NCBI RefSeq assembly: GCF_020532555.1
Contig: NZ_JAJBBR010000014.1
Location: forward strand, 81,748-145,747
Length of the DNA stretch: 64,000 nt
Reading direction: 5' to 3'
From: Microvirga lenta
Lineage (GTDB): Bacteria > Pseudomonadota > Alphaproteobacteria > Rhizobiales > Beijerinckiaceae
Shown here: positions 10,090 to 18,631 of the stretch, piece by piece
How positions within the stretch are numbered: position 1 is the stretch's first letter
Layout: each line of letters starts with the position of its first letter
Notes under the pieces: generated by a model
Told to the model about the DNA's origin: nothing
The model's database searches: none
What the model saw: only the letters and a program-made list of their open reading frames with translations
Program-made: the position numbers and the translations under genes

Positions 10090-10113
10090 GACCGCCCCTG
10101 TATTCGGGCGGTC
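10090..10113. repeat. Intergenic 8-bp inverted repeat upstream of ung
   Basis: GACCGCCC at 10090-10097 pairs with GGGCGGTC at 10106-10113 around an 8-base loop, in the region between the divergent nucleotidase and ung genes. It could be a leader hairpin or an operator. No other evidence bears on its role. Confidence 0.35.
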
Positions 10114-10204
10114 GCGGCGCCGCCCGAAAACCGATCCTTAGCCGCGGAAAGCATTCCGTTAGCCAGCGCATGAATTCACCGTTTTCGAAAAGGCGACCGC
10201 TCCC

Positions 10205-10909
10205 ATGACAGGCCCCGTCACCAAGGCTCTCGAGGCCTTTCGCGCCGATGGCAGGACCGCGGCGTGGCGCCGGCTCCCCTTCTTTTCGTCCGGCGCTGCG
10301 GAGCGGGTCGCCGCGCGGGTCGACGACGCCATCGCGGGCGGAGCCGAGGTGTTGCCTCCGCCCGAGGCCGTCTTCAATGCCCTGACGCTGACGCCTCTGG
10401 AGGAGGTGAAGGCGGTGATCCTGGGCCAGGACCCCTACCCTACGCCGGGCGACGCTCACGGCCTCGCCTTTTCCTATCGCGGTTCGCGGCGTCTGCCCGC
10501 CTCCCTGCGCACGATCCTGGCCGAGATGGCCGAGGATCTGGGCCAGCCCATGCCGAAGGCCGGCGATCTCACCCACTGGGCGAAGCAGGGCGTCCTCCTG
10601 CTCAACACGGCCCTGACGGTGGAAGCCGGAAAGGCGGGGGCGCATCTGAGATTCGGATGGTCGGATCTGGTCGATCAGGCGGTCACGGCCGTGTCCGACA
10701 ACCAGCCGGCCGTGGCTTTCCTGCTCTGGGGAGGCCCGGCGCGCAAGCGGGTCTCTCTCATCGACGGGGACAAGCACCTCGTGATCGAGGCGGGCCACCC
10801 CTCCCCGCTCAACCGGCTGCGGGACTTCAGGGGCACGCGGCCCTTCAGCCGCGCCAATGCCTGGCTCGCGCAAAAGGGGCTGGAGCCCATCGACTGGCCG
10901 CTGGACTAG
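10205..10909 (+). CDS. ung: Uracil-DNA glycosylase (family 1)
   Basis: 234 residues, normal length. The catalytic water-activating motif G-Q-D-P-Y-P is at 74-79 (Asp76), the uracil-binding L-L-L-N-T region at about 131-135, and the DNA-intercalating motif H-P-S-P-L at 198-202. The enzyme excises uracil arising from cytosine deamination or dUTP misincorporation and starts base-excision repair. It is transcribed alone, divergent from the nucleotidase gene and convergent with the large oxidoreductase gene, with a hairpin just after the stop. All family-defining residues are present. Confidence 0.96.
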   Translation: MTGPVTKALEAFRADGRTAAWRRLPFFSSGAAERVAARVDDAIAGGAEVLPPPEAVFNALTLTPLEEVKAVILGQDPYPTPGDAHGLAFSYRGSRRLPASLRTILAEMAEDLGQPMPKAGDLTHWAKQGVLLLNTALTVEAGKAGAHLRFGWSDLVDQAVTAVSDNQPAVAFLLWGGPARKRVSLIDGDKHLVIEAGHPSPLNRLRDFRGTRPFSRANAWLAQKGLEPIDWPLD

Positions 10910-10920
10910 TCACGGCGGCC

Positions 10921-10950
10921 GTTCCGGAAGCCGCGATGCGGCTCCGGAAC
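10921..10950. terminator. Hairpin between convergent ung and indolepyruvate oxidoreductase genes
   Basis: A 13-bp stem with one bulged A runs from 10921 to 10950 around a short loop. It lies 11 bases after the ung stop and 13 bases from the opposing stop, so it may serve both genes. Confidence 0.6.
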
Positions 10951-10963
10951 GACAGTGGGCAAC

Positions 10964-13900
10964 TTACTCCGCCGCGATCGGGAGCGGCTGCTCCGGCTGA
11001 CGGAAGCGGGCGAGGAGTTCCGCCTCCTCGGCCTTTGCCGTCTTCAGGTTCCGCTCCTTGATGTGGCCGAAGCCGCGGATCTTCTGCGGGATGTTGGCGA
11101 GGCCGACGGCGGTCGCGTGGTTCTCCGGCGTCAGCTTGCCCAGGATCTCCTGGATCAGGGCCTCGAAGTCGCGGATCAGCTGGCGCTCTGTCCGCCGCTC
11201 GTGGGTGTAGCCGAACACGTCGAGCGGCGTGCCGCGCAGGACCTTCAGCGGCGCGAGCGCCCGGAAGGCCTTCATCATCCACGGACCGAAGCTCATCTTG
11301 CGCGGAACGCCGGTGACCGGGTCCTTGCGGGCGAAGAGCGGCGGCGCGAGGTGGAATTCGTAGGTGAGGTTCTCACCCTCGAACGCAGAGGCGACCTGAC
11401 GCTCGAAATGGCCGTCCGTGTAGAGGCGCGCCACCTCGTACTCGTCCTTGTAAGACATGAGCTTGAACAGCGAACGGGCCACCGCCTCGGTCAGCGCGGT
11501 GGCGTTCGGAACGGCCTTCGCCTCGACCGCACGCACCTTCTCGACGAAGTTGCGGTAGCGCCGGGCATAGGCCTTGCTCTGGTAGTCTTCGAGGAAGGCG
11601 GTGCGGCGGTCGATCACCTCGTCCAGGGTCTGGGAGAGCGTGAACTCGTCGCCCGGCGCCTTCAGCTCGTTCATGAGCCTTGCCACCACCTCGGGCTCGG
11701 CGGCGGCGCGCCGGCCCCAGTTGAAGGCGGAGAGGTTCATCTTCACCGCCTCGCCGTTCAGCTCGATGGCCTTTTCGATGGCCGCCGCCGTTAGCGGCAC
11801 ATGGCCGGTCTGATAGGCGTAGCCGAGCGTGAACATATTGGCCGCGATGGCATTGCCGAGAAGCGCCGTGGCAATCGCCGTCGCATCGACGAAGGCGACG
11901 CCCTCGGGCCCCGCTGCGGAGGTGATCGCGCGCCGCAGACGCTCCGTGGGCAGCGAGAAATCGGCGTTGCGGGTGAACTCGCCCGGCATCACCTCGGCCG
12001 TGTTCACCACGAGGGCCGTCTGCCCCTTCTTCACCGAGGCCAGAACCTTCTTGGTGCCGGTCACGACGAGATCGCAGCCGAGCACGAGATGGGCCGCCTC
12101 CGCGGTGACGCGGATGGAGTGGATGTCGTCCTGCGAGTTGGCGAGGCGCACGTGGCTGTAGACCGCGCCGCCCTTCTGGGCGAGGCCCGCCATGTCGATC
12201 ATGCCGAGGCCCTTGCCCTCGAGATGGGCGGCCATGCCGAGAATCGCCCCGATGGTCACGACGCCCGTTCCGCCCACGCCCGTGACGATGACGTTGAAGG
12301 TGCGGTCGATGGCCGGGATCACCGGGTCGGGCAGCGGCTTGAACGTCATGCCGTCGGTCGAGACCGTCTCGGGAACGGCCTTCTTGATCTTGGCGCCGTG
12401 CACCGTCACGAAGGACGGGCAGAAGCCCTTCACGCAGGAGAAGTCCTTGTTGCAGTTCGACTGGTCGATCTGCCGCTTGCGGCCGAACTCGGTCTGAACC
12501 GGCTGCACCGCGACGCAGTTCGACTGCACCGAGCAATCGCCGCAGGCCTCGCAGACGAGATCGTTGATGATGACGCGCTTGTCCGGATCCGGGAATTCGC
12601 CCCGCTTGCGGCGGCGGCGCTTCTCGGAGGCGCAGGTCTGGTCGTAGATCATGACCGTGACGCCGGGGATCTCGGCGAGCTCGCGCTGCACCGCGTCCAG
12701 GTCGTCGCGATGGTGGATCGTCATGCCGGACGGCCAGCGGATCGACTTCGGATACTTGTCCGGCTCGTCGGTGACGAGGGCGATGCGCTCCACGCCCTCC
12801 TCCCGCACCTGCCGGGCGATCATGTCGACCGTGAGGCCGCCCTCGTGCTTCTGGCCGCCGGTCATGGCGACGGCGTCGTTGTAGAGGATCTTGTAGGTGA
12901 CGTTGGTCTTGGTCGCGATGGACCAACGCAGGGCCAGAACGCCGGAATGGTTGTAGGTGCCGTCGCCGAGATTCTGGAACACGTGGCCGCGCTTGGAGAA
13001 CGGCGCCTCGCCGATCCAGTTCGCGCCCTCGCCGCCCATCTGCGTGAAGCCGTCGGTGGAGCGGTCCATCCATTGGACCATGTAATGGCAGCCGATGCCC
13101 GCATAGGCGCGCATGCCCTCGGGCACCTTGGTGGAGGTGTTGTGCGGGCAGCCGGAGCAGAAATGCGGCACGCGGGTCGCCACGTCGCTGGTGATGGCGA
13201 GCACCTCCTGCGCATGGCGCAGGCGTGCGACGCGTCCGCGCAGATCGTCGTTGTTGTGGTACTTCAGGAGCCGCTCGCCGATGACGATGGCGATGTCGTT
13301 GGGATCGAGCGCGCCCTTGACCGGGAAGAGCCAGTTGCCCTGCTCGTCCTTCTTGCCGATGCAGAGCGGCTGGTTCGCCGTGCCGTAGAGCTCCTCGCGC
13401 ACCTGCACCTCGATGAGGGAGCGCTTCTCCTCGACCACGATGATGAGGTCGAGGCCGTCGGCGAACTGCAGGAGCTCGCGCTGCGAGAGCGGCCAGGGGC
13501 AGGCGACTTTGTAGAGGCGAAGCCCCATGTCGTTGGCCTTGACCTCGTCGAGGCCGAGCTCGTCCATCGCCTGGCGCACGTCGAGATAGGACTTGCCGAC
13601 CGTGATGACGCCGATCTTCGGGCTGCGCCCGCCGGAGAGCACGATCCGGTTGAGATTGTTGGCGCGCACGAACGCCATCATGGCGTCGCGCTTGTAGTCC
13701 TGGAGGCGCGCCTCCTGGTCGAGCACGCCGTCGCGCGGGCGGATGTTGAGGCCGCCGGGCGGCATGACGAAGTCATCGGGCATGATGATCTTCACCCGGT
13801 CGAGGGAGCCGTCGACCGAGGCCGTCGATTCGATGTTGTCCTTCACGCACTTGAAGGCGACCCAGGTGCCGCAGAAGCGGCTCATGGCGTAGCCGTAGAG

Positions 13901-14464
13901 GCCGTAATCGAGGATTTCCTGAACGCCTGCCGGGTTCAGGATCGGGATCATCACGTCGACGAAGTGGAATTCGGACTGGTGGGCGACCGTGGAGGATTCC
14001 GCCGTGTGGTCGTCGCCCATGAGGGCGAGCACGCCGCCGTGCTTCGAGGAGCCGGCCATGTTCGCATGGCGGAACACGTCGCCCGAGCGGTCGACGCCCG
14101 GACCCTTGCCGTACCAGAGGCCGAAGACGCCGTCATACTTGCCGTCGCCCCGGATCTCGGCCTGCTGCGAGCCCCAGACCGCCGTGGCGGCGAGCTCCTC
14201 GTTGAGGCCCGGCTGGAAAACGATGTTGGAGGCGTCGAGCCACTTCCTGGCCCGCCAGAGATTCTGGTCGAGCCCGCCGATGGGCGAACCGCGGTAGCCG
14301 GACACGAAACCTGCCGTGTTCAATCCCGCCAGCCTGTCCCGCTCATGCTGCATCATCAGCATGCGGATCACGGCCTGGGTTCCCGTGATGAAGACACGGT
14401 CCTTCGTCAGATCGTACTTGTCGTCGAGAGTAACGTCACGGAGCGCTACATGACCTACGGCCAT
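10964..14464 (-). CDS. Indolepyruvate ferredoxin oxidoreductase, fused alpha-beta (IorA-IorB) type
   Basis: 1166 residues. The N-terminal pyrimidine-binding and central thiamine-diphosphate regions (P-H-F-C-S-G-C-P-H-N near 430, G-G-E-G near 470, G-D-G-T-Y-N-H-S-G near 500) come first. A Cys cluster C-E-A-C-G-D-C with further Cys near 650-690 follows. A C-terminal gamma-type domain has V-T-G-V-G-G-T-G-V-V-T and a terminal helical extension. The enzyme oxidatively decarboxylates aryl-pyruvates from aromatic amino acid transamination to aryl-acetyl-CoA, passing electrons to ferredoxin. Archaeal enzymes use two subunits; this one-chain form is common in proteobacteria. It stands alone in transcription. 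Substrate could also be other 2-oxo acids. Confidence 0.92.
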   Translation of the reverse strand: MAVGHVALRDVTLDDKYDLTKDRVFITGTQAVIRMLMMQHERDRLAGLNTAGFVSGYRGSPIGGLDQNLWRARKWLDASNIVFQPGLNEELAATAVWGSQQAEIRGDGKYDGVFGLWYGKGPGVDRSGDVFRHANMAGSSKHGGVLALMGDDHTAESSTVAHQSEFHFVDVMIPILNPAGVQEILDYGLYGYAMSRFCGTWVAFKCVKDNIESTASVDGSLDRVKIIMPDDFVMPPGGLNIRPRDGVLDQEARLQDYKRDAMMAFVRANNLNRIVLSGGRSPKIGVITVGKSYLDVRQAMDELGLDEVKANDMGLRLYKVACPWPLSQRELLQFADGLDLIIVVEEKRSLIEVQVREELYGTANQPLCIGKKDEQGNWLFPVKGALDPNDIAIVIGERLLKYHNNDDLRGRVARLRHAQEVLAITSDVATRVPHFCSGCPHNTSTKVPEGMRAYAGIGCHYMVQWMDRSTDGFTQMGGEGANWIGEAPFSKRGHVFQNLGDGTYNHSGVLALRWSIATKTNVTYKILYNDAVAMTGGQKHEGGLTVDMIARQVREEGVERIALVTDEPDKYPKSIRWPSGMTIHHRDDLDAVQRELAEIPGVTVMIYDQTCASEKRRRRKRGEFPDPDKRVIINDLVCEACGDCSVQSNCVAVQPVQTEFGRKRQIDQSNCNKDFSCVKGFCPSFVTVHGAKIKKAVPETVSTDGMTFKPLPDPVIPAIDRTFNVIVTGVGGTGVVTIGAILGMAAHLEGKGLGMIDMAGLAQKGGAVYSHVRLANSQDDIHSIRVTAEAAHLVLGCDLVVTGTKKVLASVKKGQTALVVNTAEVMPGEFTRNADFSLPTERLRRAITSAAGPEGVAFVDATAIATALLGNAIAANMFTLGYAYQTGHVPLTAAAIEKAIELNGEAVKMNLSAFNWGRRAAAEPEVVARLMNELKAPGDEFTLSQTLDEVIDRRTAFLEDYQSKAYARRYRNFVEKVRAVEAKAVPNATALTEAVARSLFKLMSYKDEYEVARLYTDGHFERQVASAFEGENLTYEFHLAPPLFARKDPVTGVPRKMSFGPWMMKAFRALAPLKVLRGTPLDVFGYTHERRTERQLIRDFEALIQEILGKLTPENHATAVGLANIPQKIRGFGHIKERNLKTAKAEEAELLARFRQPEQPLPIAAE

Positions 14465-14527
14465 TGCCGATATCCTCCTTGGAGCCCTCGCCCCGCTGCC
14501 GGTTGGCCGGTCTTCTTTTGTGATTAC

Positions 14528-14542
14528 GTCAGTAATGCTGAC
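14528..14542. promoter_or_regulatory. Short inverted repeat in the divergent promoter region before the oxidoreductase gene
   Basis: GTCAG and CTGAC separated by five bases lie in an AT-richer stretch about 70 bp upstream of the oxidoreductase start. The 200-bp region 14465-14664 holds the promoters of both divergent genes and no ORF. The repeat is short and could be chance. Confidence 0.25.
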
Positions 14543-14664
14543 ATATGTAGTTTAGAACGTCAATCAACTGGGCCTCTCTTTTGCCTCCATTAACCATGAT
14601 GGGTCATACTCGATGGATGGCCGGTTCGGTGCCTCCTCACAGCGTTGCCATAAGAGATAAACGC

Positions 14665-15312
14665 ATGACACATCGCCTTGGTCCCATTTCGCTTCTCGCC
14701 GCCCTTCTCGGAATATGGGCCGCGCCCGCCCTCGCCCATCCTCACGTTTGGGTGACCGCCAAGGCGGAGGTGATCTACGATCCGGAGGGAAGGGTGACGG
14801 GGGTCCGCCATGCCTGGACCTTCGACAAGGCCTATTCGGCCTATGTGACCCAGGGTCTCGACAAGAACGGCGACGGCAAGCTCACGGCGGAGGAATTACG
14901 GGACCTCGCCAAGGAGAACACCGAATCCCTGGTCGAGTTCGACTATTTCACCGTGCTGAAGGCGAACGGGAAGAAGCAGGATTTCGCCTCTCCCCGCGAC
15001 TATGCCATGACCTACCAGGACGAGGCGGCGACCCTGAGCTATTTCCTGCCCTTGAAGGCATCGACGACCGCCAAGACCATGTCGGTGGAGATCTACGACC
15101 CCACCTTCTTCGTGGCCTTCACGCTGGCGGAAGGCGATGATGCGGTGAAGCTGGCGAGCGCGCCCCAGGGCTGCGCCACCAACGTCTCCCGGGCCAAGGC
15201 CGCCGAGGCCGCCCAGCAGCAGAACCTCACGGAATCCTTCTTCGAGACCCTCACCGCCGCCTCCAGCTTCGGCGTGCAGTTCGCCAACCGGGTGATCGTC
15301 GCATGTCCGTGA
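14665..15312 (+). CDS. DUF1007 family exported protein with EF-hand-like loop
   Basis: 215 residues from the ATG at 14665, chosen because it starts a textbook signal peptide (cleavage after A-L-A, residue 24); an upstream in-frame ATG at 14581 would bury it. The mature protein begins His-Pro-His, a plausible metal ligand set. A canonical EF-hand loop D-K-N-G-D-G-K-L-T-A-E-E lies at 66-77. DUF1007 proteins are periplasmic and nearly always precede a NicO/RcnA-type nickel-cobalt permease, as here, where the stop overlaps the next start by 10 bases. The biochemical role of the family is not known to me; metal delivery or sensing is inferred. Confidence 0.85.
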   Translation: MTHRLGPISLLAALLGIWAAPALAHPHVWVTAKAEVIYDPEGRVTGVRHAWTFDKAYSAYVTQGLDKNGDGKLTAEELRDLAKENTESLVEFDYFTVLKANGKKQDFASPRDYAMTYQDEAATLSYFLPLKASTTAKTMSVEIYDPTFFVAFTLAEGDDAVKLASAPQGCATNVSRAKAAEAAQQQNLTESFFETLTAASSFGVQFANRVIVACP

Positions 15313-16331
15313 CGGCCAGTCCCGCAACCCTCCCCGCCACGGACAGGGCGCGGCTGTGGCCGCGCCTCGCCCTTGCGGCGGCAGCCATCGCCATCGTCGC
15401 CGGCGCTATGGCCGTCCTGGCCTGGTGGCTGGCGCCCGCAGCGGCGCCGCCCGTCCGCAACCCGTTCGGCATGGGCCTGCGCGAGGCCACGCCCTCGGGC
15501 AGCTTCGGCGCCTATATCCTCGAGGTTCAGAGCGGCTTCTACAGAAGCCTGCAGCAGGCGGTCGCATCCCTGAAGGGCGAAGGAGCGGCGATCTGGCCGC
15601 TCCTGGCCATCGGCTTCGCCTACGGGGTCTTCCATGCCGCCGGTCCCGGACACGGCAAGGGAGTGATCGCGGCCTATCTGGTGGCGGACGAACGCGCCCT
15701 CCGGAAGGGCTTCGGCCTGAGCCTCGCGGCCGCTCTGGTCCAGGGCCTGGTCGCCATTCTTCTCGTGAGCGTGATCGCGCTCGTCTTCAGGGCCACGGCC
15801 GCCACCATGAACGAGGTCACGAAGGGCGTCGAGCTGATGAGCTTCGCCGCCGTGGCGCTTCTCGGCGCGGCCATCACCTGGCGCAAGGCCGGCAAGGTGA
15901 CGGGCGTGCTGGCCCTGTCGAAGAACCCTCTCGCCGGACCGCAGGCCGACGGGTGCGACCATGTGCACATGCCGCCGCCGGAGGAGCTGCGCCGCCTGAC
16001 CCGCTGGCGGGACATGGCCGGCGTCGCCCTCGCCGCCGGAATCCGGCCCTGCGCGGGGGCTCTCGTGGTGCTGGTCTTCGCCCTCTCCCAGGGCCTCTTC
16101 GCCGCCGGCATCGCCGCCACCTTCGCCATGGCGCTCGGCACCGCGCTCACCACCGGGGCGATTGCCGCCCTGGCGGTCTTCGCCAAGGCGCTGGCCCTCA
16201 GGGTCGCGGGCGGCCGCGGCCTCTCCGGCGCGGTCGCCATTGCGGGGATCGAGCTTCTGGCGGCGGCCTTCGTGCTCGTGCTGGGCCTGAGCCTGCTGTT
16301 CGGCATGTGGGCGTCAGCCGCCGCGAGCTAG
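15303..16331 (+). CDS. NicO/RcnA-family nickel/cobalt membrane transporter
   Basis: 342 residues with about six to seven hydrophobic segments. The family motif H-A-A-G-P-G-H-G-K-G lies near residues 105-115, in the second block of helices. The cytoplasmic loop contains C-D-H-V-H-M, and R-P-C-A-G-A in a later helix matches the second conserved motif. Its ATG overlaps the end of the DUF1007 gene, so they form a coupled pair. Family members export or import Ni2+/Co2+; direction cannot be read here, and zinc has been proposed for some DUF1007-linked members. It ends 7 bp from the convergent gamma-glutamyltransferase-like gene. Confidence 0.85.
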   Translation: MSVTASPATLPATDRARLWPRLALAAAAIAIVAGAMAVLAWWLAPAAAPPVRNPFGMGLREATPSGSFGAYILEVQSGFYRSLQQAVASLKGEGAAIWPLLAIGFAYGVFHAAGPGHGKGVIAAYLVADERALRKGFGLSLAAALVQGLVAILLVSVIALVFRATAATMNEVTKGVELMSFAAVALLGAAITWRKAGKVTGVLALSKNPLAGPQADGCDHVHMPPPEELRRLTRWRDMAGVALAAGIRPCAGALVVLVFALSQGLFAAGIAATFAMALGTALTTGAIAALAVFAKALALRVAGGRGLSGAVAIAGIELLAAAFVLVLGLSLLFGMWASAAAS

Positions 16332-16338
16332 AGCCTCC

Positions 16339-17934
16339 CTACAATCCCAGCGCTCCGCCGTCGGAGCGGGGGTCGTGGGTGGCCTCCACCCGGCCGTTGC
16401 GGGGGTGCTTCACCAGCATGCCTCCGTGGCCGAAATTGTCCGTATAGGGCTCGGGGCTCTCGTCGATCTCATGACCGAGGGCCGACAGCGCACGGATGAG
16501 GCCGGAATCGAAACGTCCCTCCATCCTTACGATCGCCGGCGACGTCCCCTTGCCCTTGTTGAGAAGCCAGCGCGGGGCGTCCACGGCATCGGCGAGCCCC
16601 ATGCCCAGGACGTACCGGGTGAAGATCTGGGCCAGGATCTGAGGCTGCGTCTCGCCGCCCATGGTGCCGAAGGACAGGACGCGCCCGTCGTCGAAGGCCG
16701 CCATCGGGGGGTTGAGGGTGTGGAACGGCTTGCGGCCCGGTTCGAGCGCGTTATGGCTGGCGGGATTGAGGGAGAAGGCCGAGCCCCGGTTGTGCCAGTG
16801 AATGCCCGTCGCCGGCAGGACGCAGCCGGAACCGAAGGCCCAGAACACCGACTGGATGTAGGAGACCGCCAGCCCGTCCTTGTCGATGGCCCCCATCCAG
16901 ATCGTGTCGCCCTCCGGCGAGCGCGGCAGCGGATAGGGCGCGGCCCGGCGCATGTCGATGGCCGCGGCCTCCCTCTCCAGCGCCGAAGGCGTCAGGAAGG
17001 CCGCCGGATCGTGGATCATGTTCATCGGATCCGCCACCACGTTCTCGCCGATGGTGAAGGCGCGCTTCGACGCCTCGATCAGCGCATGATGGTGCTCCGG
17101 CGTCTCCGCCCGGATGGCGCCGAGGCGCTCGAACATGCCGAGGATGAGCAGGGTGGTCAGCCCCTGGGTGGGCGGCGGGAGATTATAGACGGTCGCATTG
17201 CCGACGCGCAGCTCCAGCGGCTGCACGACCCGCGCACGGTAGGTCTCGAAATCCCGCCGCAGGATCGGTGCGCCGATTCGCTCCAGGTCGGCCGCGATCT
17301 CCCGTCCGATATCGCCCCGGTAGAAATCGGCAAGGCCCGCATGGACGAGTTGCTCCAGCGTGTCCGCGAGCCGCGGCACCTGCCGCAGCGTGCCCGGAGG
17401 GGTACGCTTGCCCTCCGTCAGGAAGGCTTCGGCGAAACCGGGAACGGCGTAGAGCGCGGCCTCCTCGCTGGTCTTGAAGCGCGCCTCCGAGCCCGAGACC
17501 GGATAGCCGGCGCGGGCATGGCGAATGGCATCCCCGAGCAGGAGATCGAGCGGAAGGTGGCCGCCCAGGGCCTTGGCGAGTTCGAGCGCCAGGCCCCAGC
17601 CGCCGATGGCGCCCGCGACCGTGAGGGCGGAATCGGCGCCGCGCGAGGGAATGGCATCGTAGCCCTTGTCCCGGTAGCGCTTGATCGTGGCGAGTGCCCC
17701 CGCCGGCCCCGAGGCATCCAGGGCATGGACGCGGCCTCCGGGCTCCCGGACGAGCCAGAAGCCGTCGCCGCCCAATCCGTTCATATGCGGATAGACGACC
17801 GCGATGGTGGCCGCCATGGCGACCATCGCCTCGACGGCGTTTCCGCCGGCGGCGAGGATCGTCTGGCCGGTCTCGGCGGCGAGGGTGTGGGGTGCGGCAA
17901 CCGCGGCGGTGGAGAAGACAGGTGTTTCGGGCAT
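16339..17934 (-). CDS. Gamma-glutamyltransferase family protein (Ntn hydrolase)
   Basis: 531 residues from the ATG at 17934 (M-P-E-T-P-V-F-S-T); the frame stays open to 18030 but family homology begins here. The autocatalytic cleavage site and nucleophile are recognisable as G-D-T-I-W, with Thr344 aligned to the nucleophilic Thr of E. coli Ggt, followed by D-K-D-G-L-A-V-S. The substrate-binding G-G-E-T-Q-P is near residue 455. There is no signal peptide, so this resembles the cytoplasmic YwrD/acylase-like branch rather than periplasmic Ggt. Possible roles are glutathione-conjugate breakdown or cephalosporin-acylase-like hydrolysis. It stands alone between a convergent and a divergent gene. 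Confidence 0.88.
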   Translation of the reverse strand: MPETPVFSTAAVAAPHTLAAETGQTILAAGGNAVEAMVAMAATIAVVYPHMNGLGGDGFWLVREPGGRVHALDASGPAGALATIKRYRDKGYDAIPSRGADSALTVAGAIGGWGLALELAKALGGHLPLDLLLGDAIRHARAGYPVSGSEARFKTSEEAALYAVPGFAEAFLTEGKRTPPGTLRQVPRLADTLEQLVHAGLADFYRGDIGREIAADLERIGAPILRRDFETYRARVVQPLELRVGNATVYNLPPPTQGLTTLLILGMFERLGAIRAETPEHHHALIEASKRAFTIGENVVADPMNMIHDPAAFLTPSALEREAAAIDMRRAAPYPLPRSPEGDTIWMGAIDKDGLAVSYIQSVFWAFGSGCVLPATGIHWHNRGSAFSLNPASHNALEPGRKPFHTLNPPMAAFDDGRVLSFGTMGGETQPQILAQIFTRYVLGMGLADAVDAPRWLLNKGKGTSPAIVRMEGRFDSGLIRALSALGHEIDESPEPYTDNFGHGGMLVKHPRNGRVEATHDPRSDGGALGL

Positions 17935-18008
17935 GGACGCGACAGTTTGAGGAGGGTGGAGAAACTTGCACCGAAGGGGGCGTTTAGGGTAGTCCCTTCC
18001 GTCAAAGA

Positions 18009-18266
18009 ATGGAGTACGCGACCGTGGCACAGCCGACCCGCACCAATTGGCGCAATCTCATTACCGTCATCAGCCTCTTGATCCTGATCGGCACGGAAGT
18101 GTTCGGCGTCGCGGTTGCGGCGGGCTGGGCGATTGCGGGCCTGTTCGAGCTGGGCGACACGGTCGGTTACGCCCTGATGGTCCTGTTCAGCCTCCTCGGC
18201 GCCTACACCATGCTCATCCTCTGGCGGCGCTGCGTCGTCGTGGAGCCGATCAGCGAAGCCGCCTAA
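18009..18266 (+). CDS. Small membrane protein of unknown function, two TM segments
   Basis: 85 residues. A basic N-terminus (to about residue 17) is followed by two hydrophobic helices (about 18-44 and 50-72) separated by a short E-L-G-D loop, ending in R-R-C and an acidic tail. It lies divergent from the gamma-glutamyltransferase-like gene and its stop overlaps the stop of the convergent DUF1850 gene by four bases. Codon use matches the surroundings, and the strong amphipathy argues that it is real. I do not recognise a family. Confidence 0.7.
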   Translation: MEYATVAQPTRTNWRNLITVISLLILIGTEVFGVAVAAGWAIAGLFELGDTVGYALMVLFSLLGAYTMLILWRRCVVVEPISEAA

Positions 18267-18631
18267 GGCCTGTCGCACACCTTCATCACGATCGGGTCCG
18301 CCCCGGCCGGCACATAGGCCTCCATCGGCCGGCATTGGCCCGAGATGCAGATCCGCCAATCCGCTGTGGCGCCCGAGCGCCGCATGACGATTTCCTTTTG
18401 AGGCGGAACGGCCGGACGCCATTTCCAGACGCCGTTGTCGAAGCGGGCATCCGGCGGCGGCTCCATGCCCGCGCCCGATCCGCGCACCCGCGCCTCCACG
18501 AGTTCGAGCCCGGCCGGACCGGAACGCCAGTCCTCCTCCCAGGCGATCTTTTCGACGGAATGCGTCCAGGCCAGGGTGAGCGCGCCCGCCATGAGGGGCG
18601 CGATCACCTGGCCTGCGACGAGGCAGATCAC
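18263..18631 (-). CDS. DUF1850 protein, accessory to the TAXI-TRAP permease
   Basis: 122 residues starting at a GTG whose bases overlap the stop of the upstream TRAP permease gene (GTGA, 18628-18631). That overlap fixes the start and couples translation. After a short hydrophobic N-terminus comes the family core T-H-S-V-E-K-I-A-W-E-E and a C-terminal R-I-C-I-S-G-Q-C-R. DUF1850 genes are repeatedly found after fused TRAP permeases of the TAXI type. A periplasmic or membrane-linked role in transport is inferred from that linkage only. It ends convergently with the small membrane protein gene. Confidence 0.85.
   Translation of the reverse strand: MICLVAGQVIAPLMAGALTLAWTHSVEKIAWEEDWRSGPAGLELVEARVRGSGAGMEPPPDARFDNGVWKWRPAVPPQKEIVMRRSGATADWRICISGQCRPMEAYVPAGADPIVMKVCDRP

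Noticed and set aside
11801..14593. A 930-codon frame on the plus strand across the indolepyruvate oxidoreductase gene
   Set aside because: High-GC antisense frame; the minus-strand gene has full family motifs, and the plus frame is rich in Arg, His and Gly with no recognisable domain.
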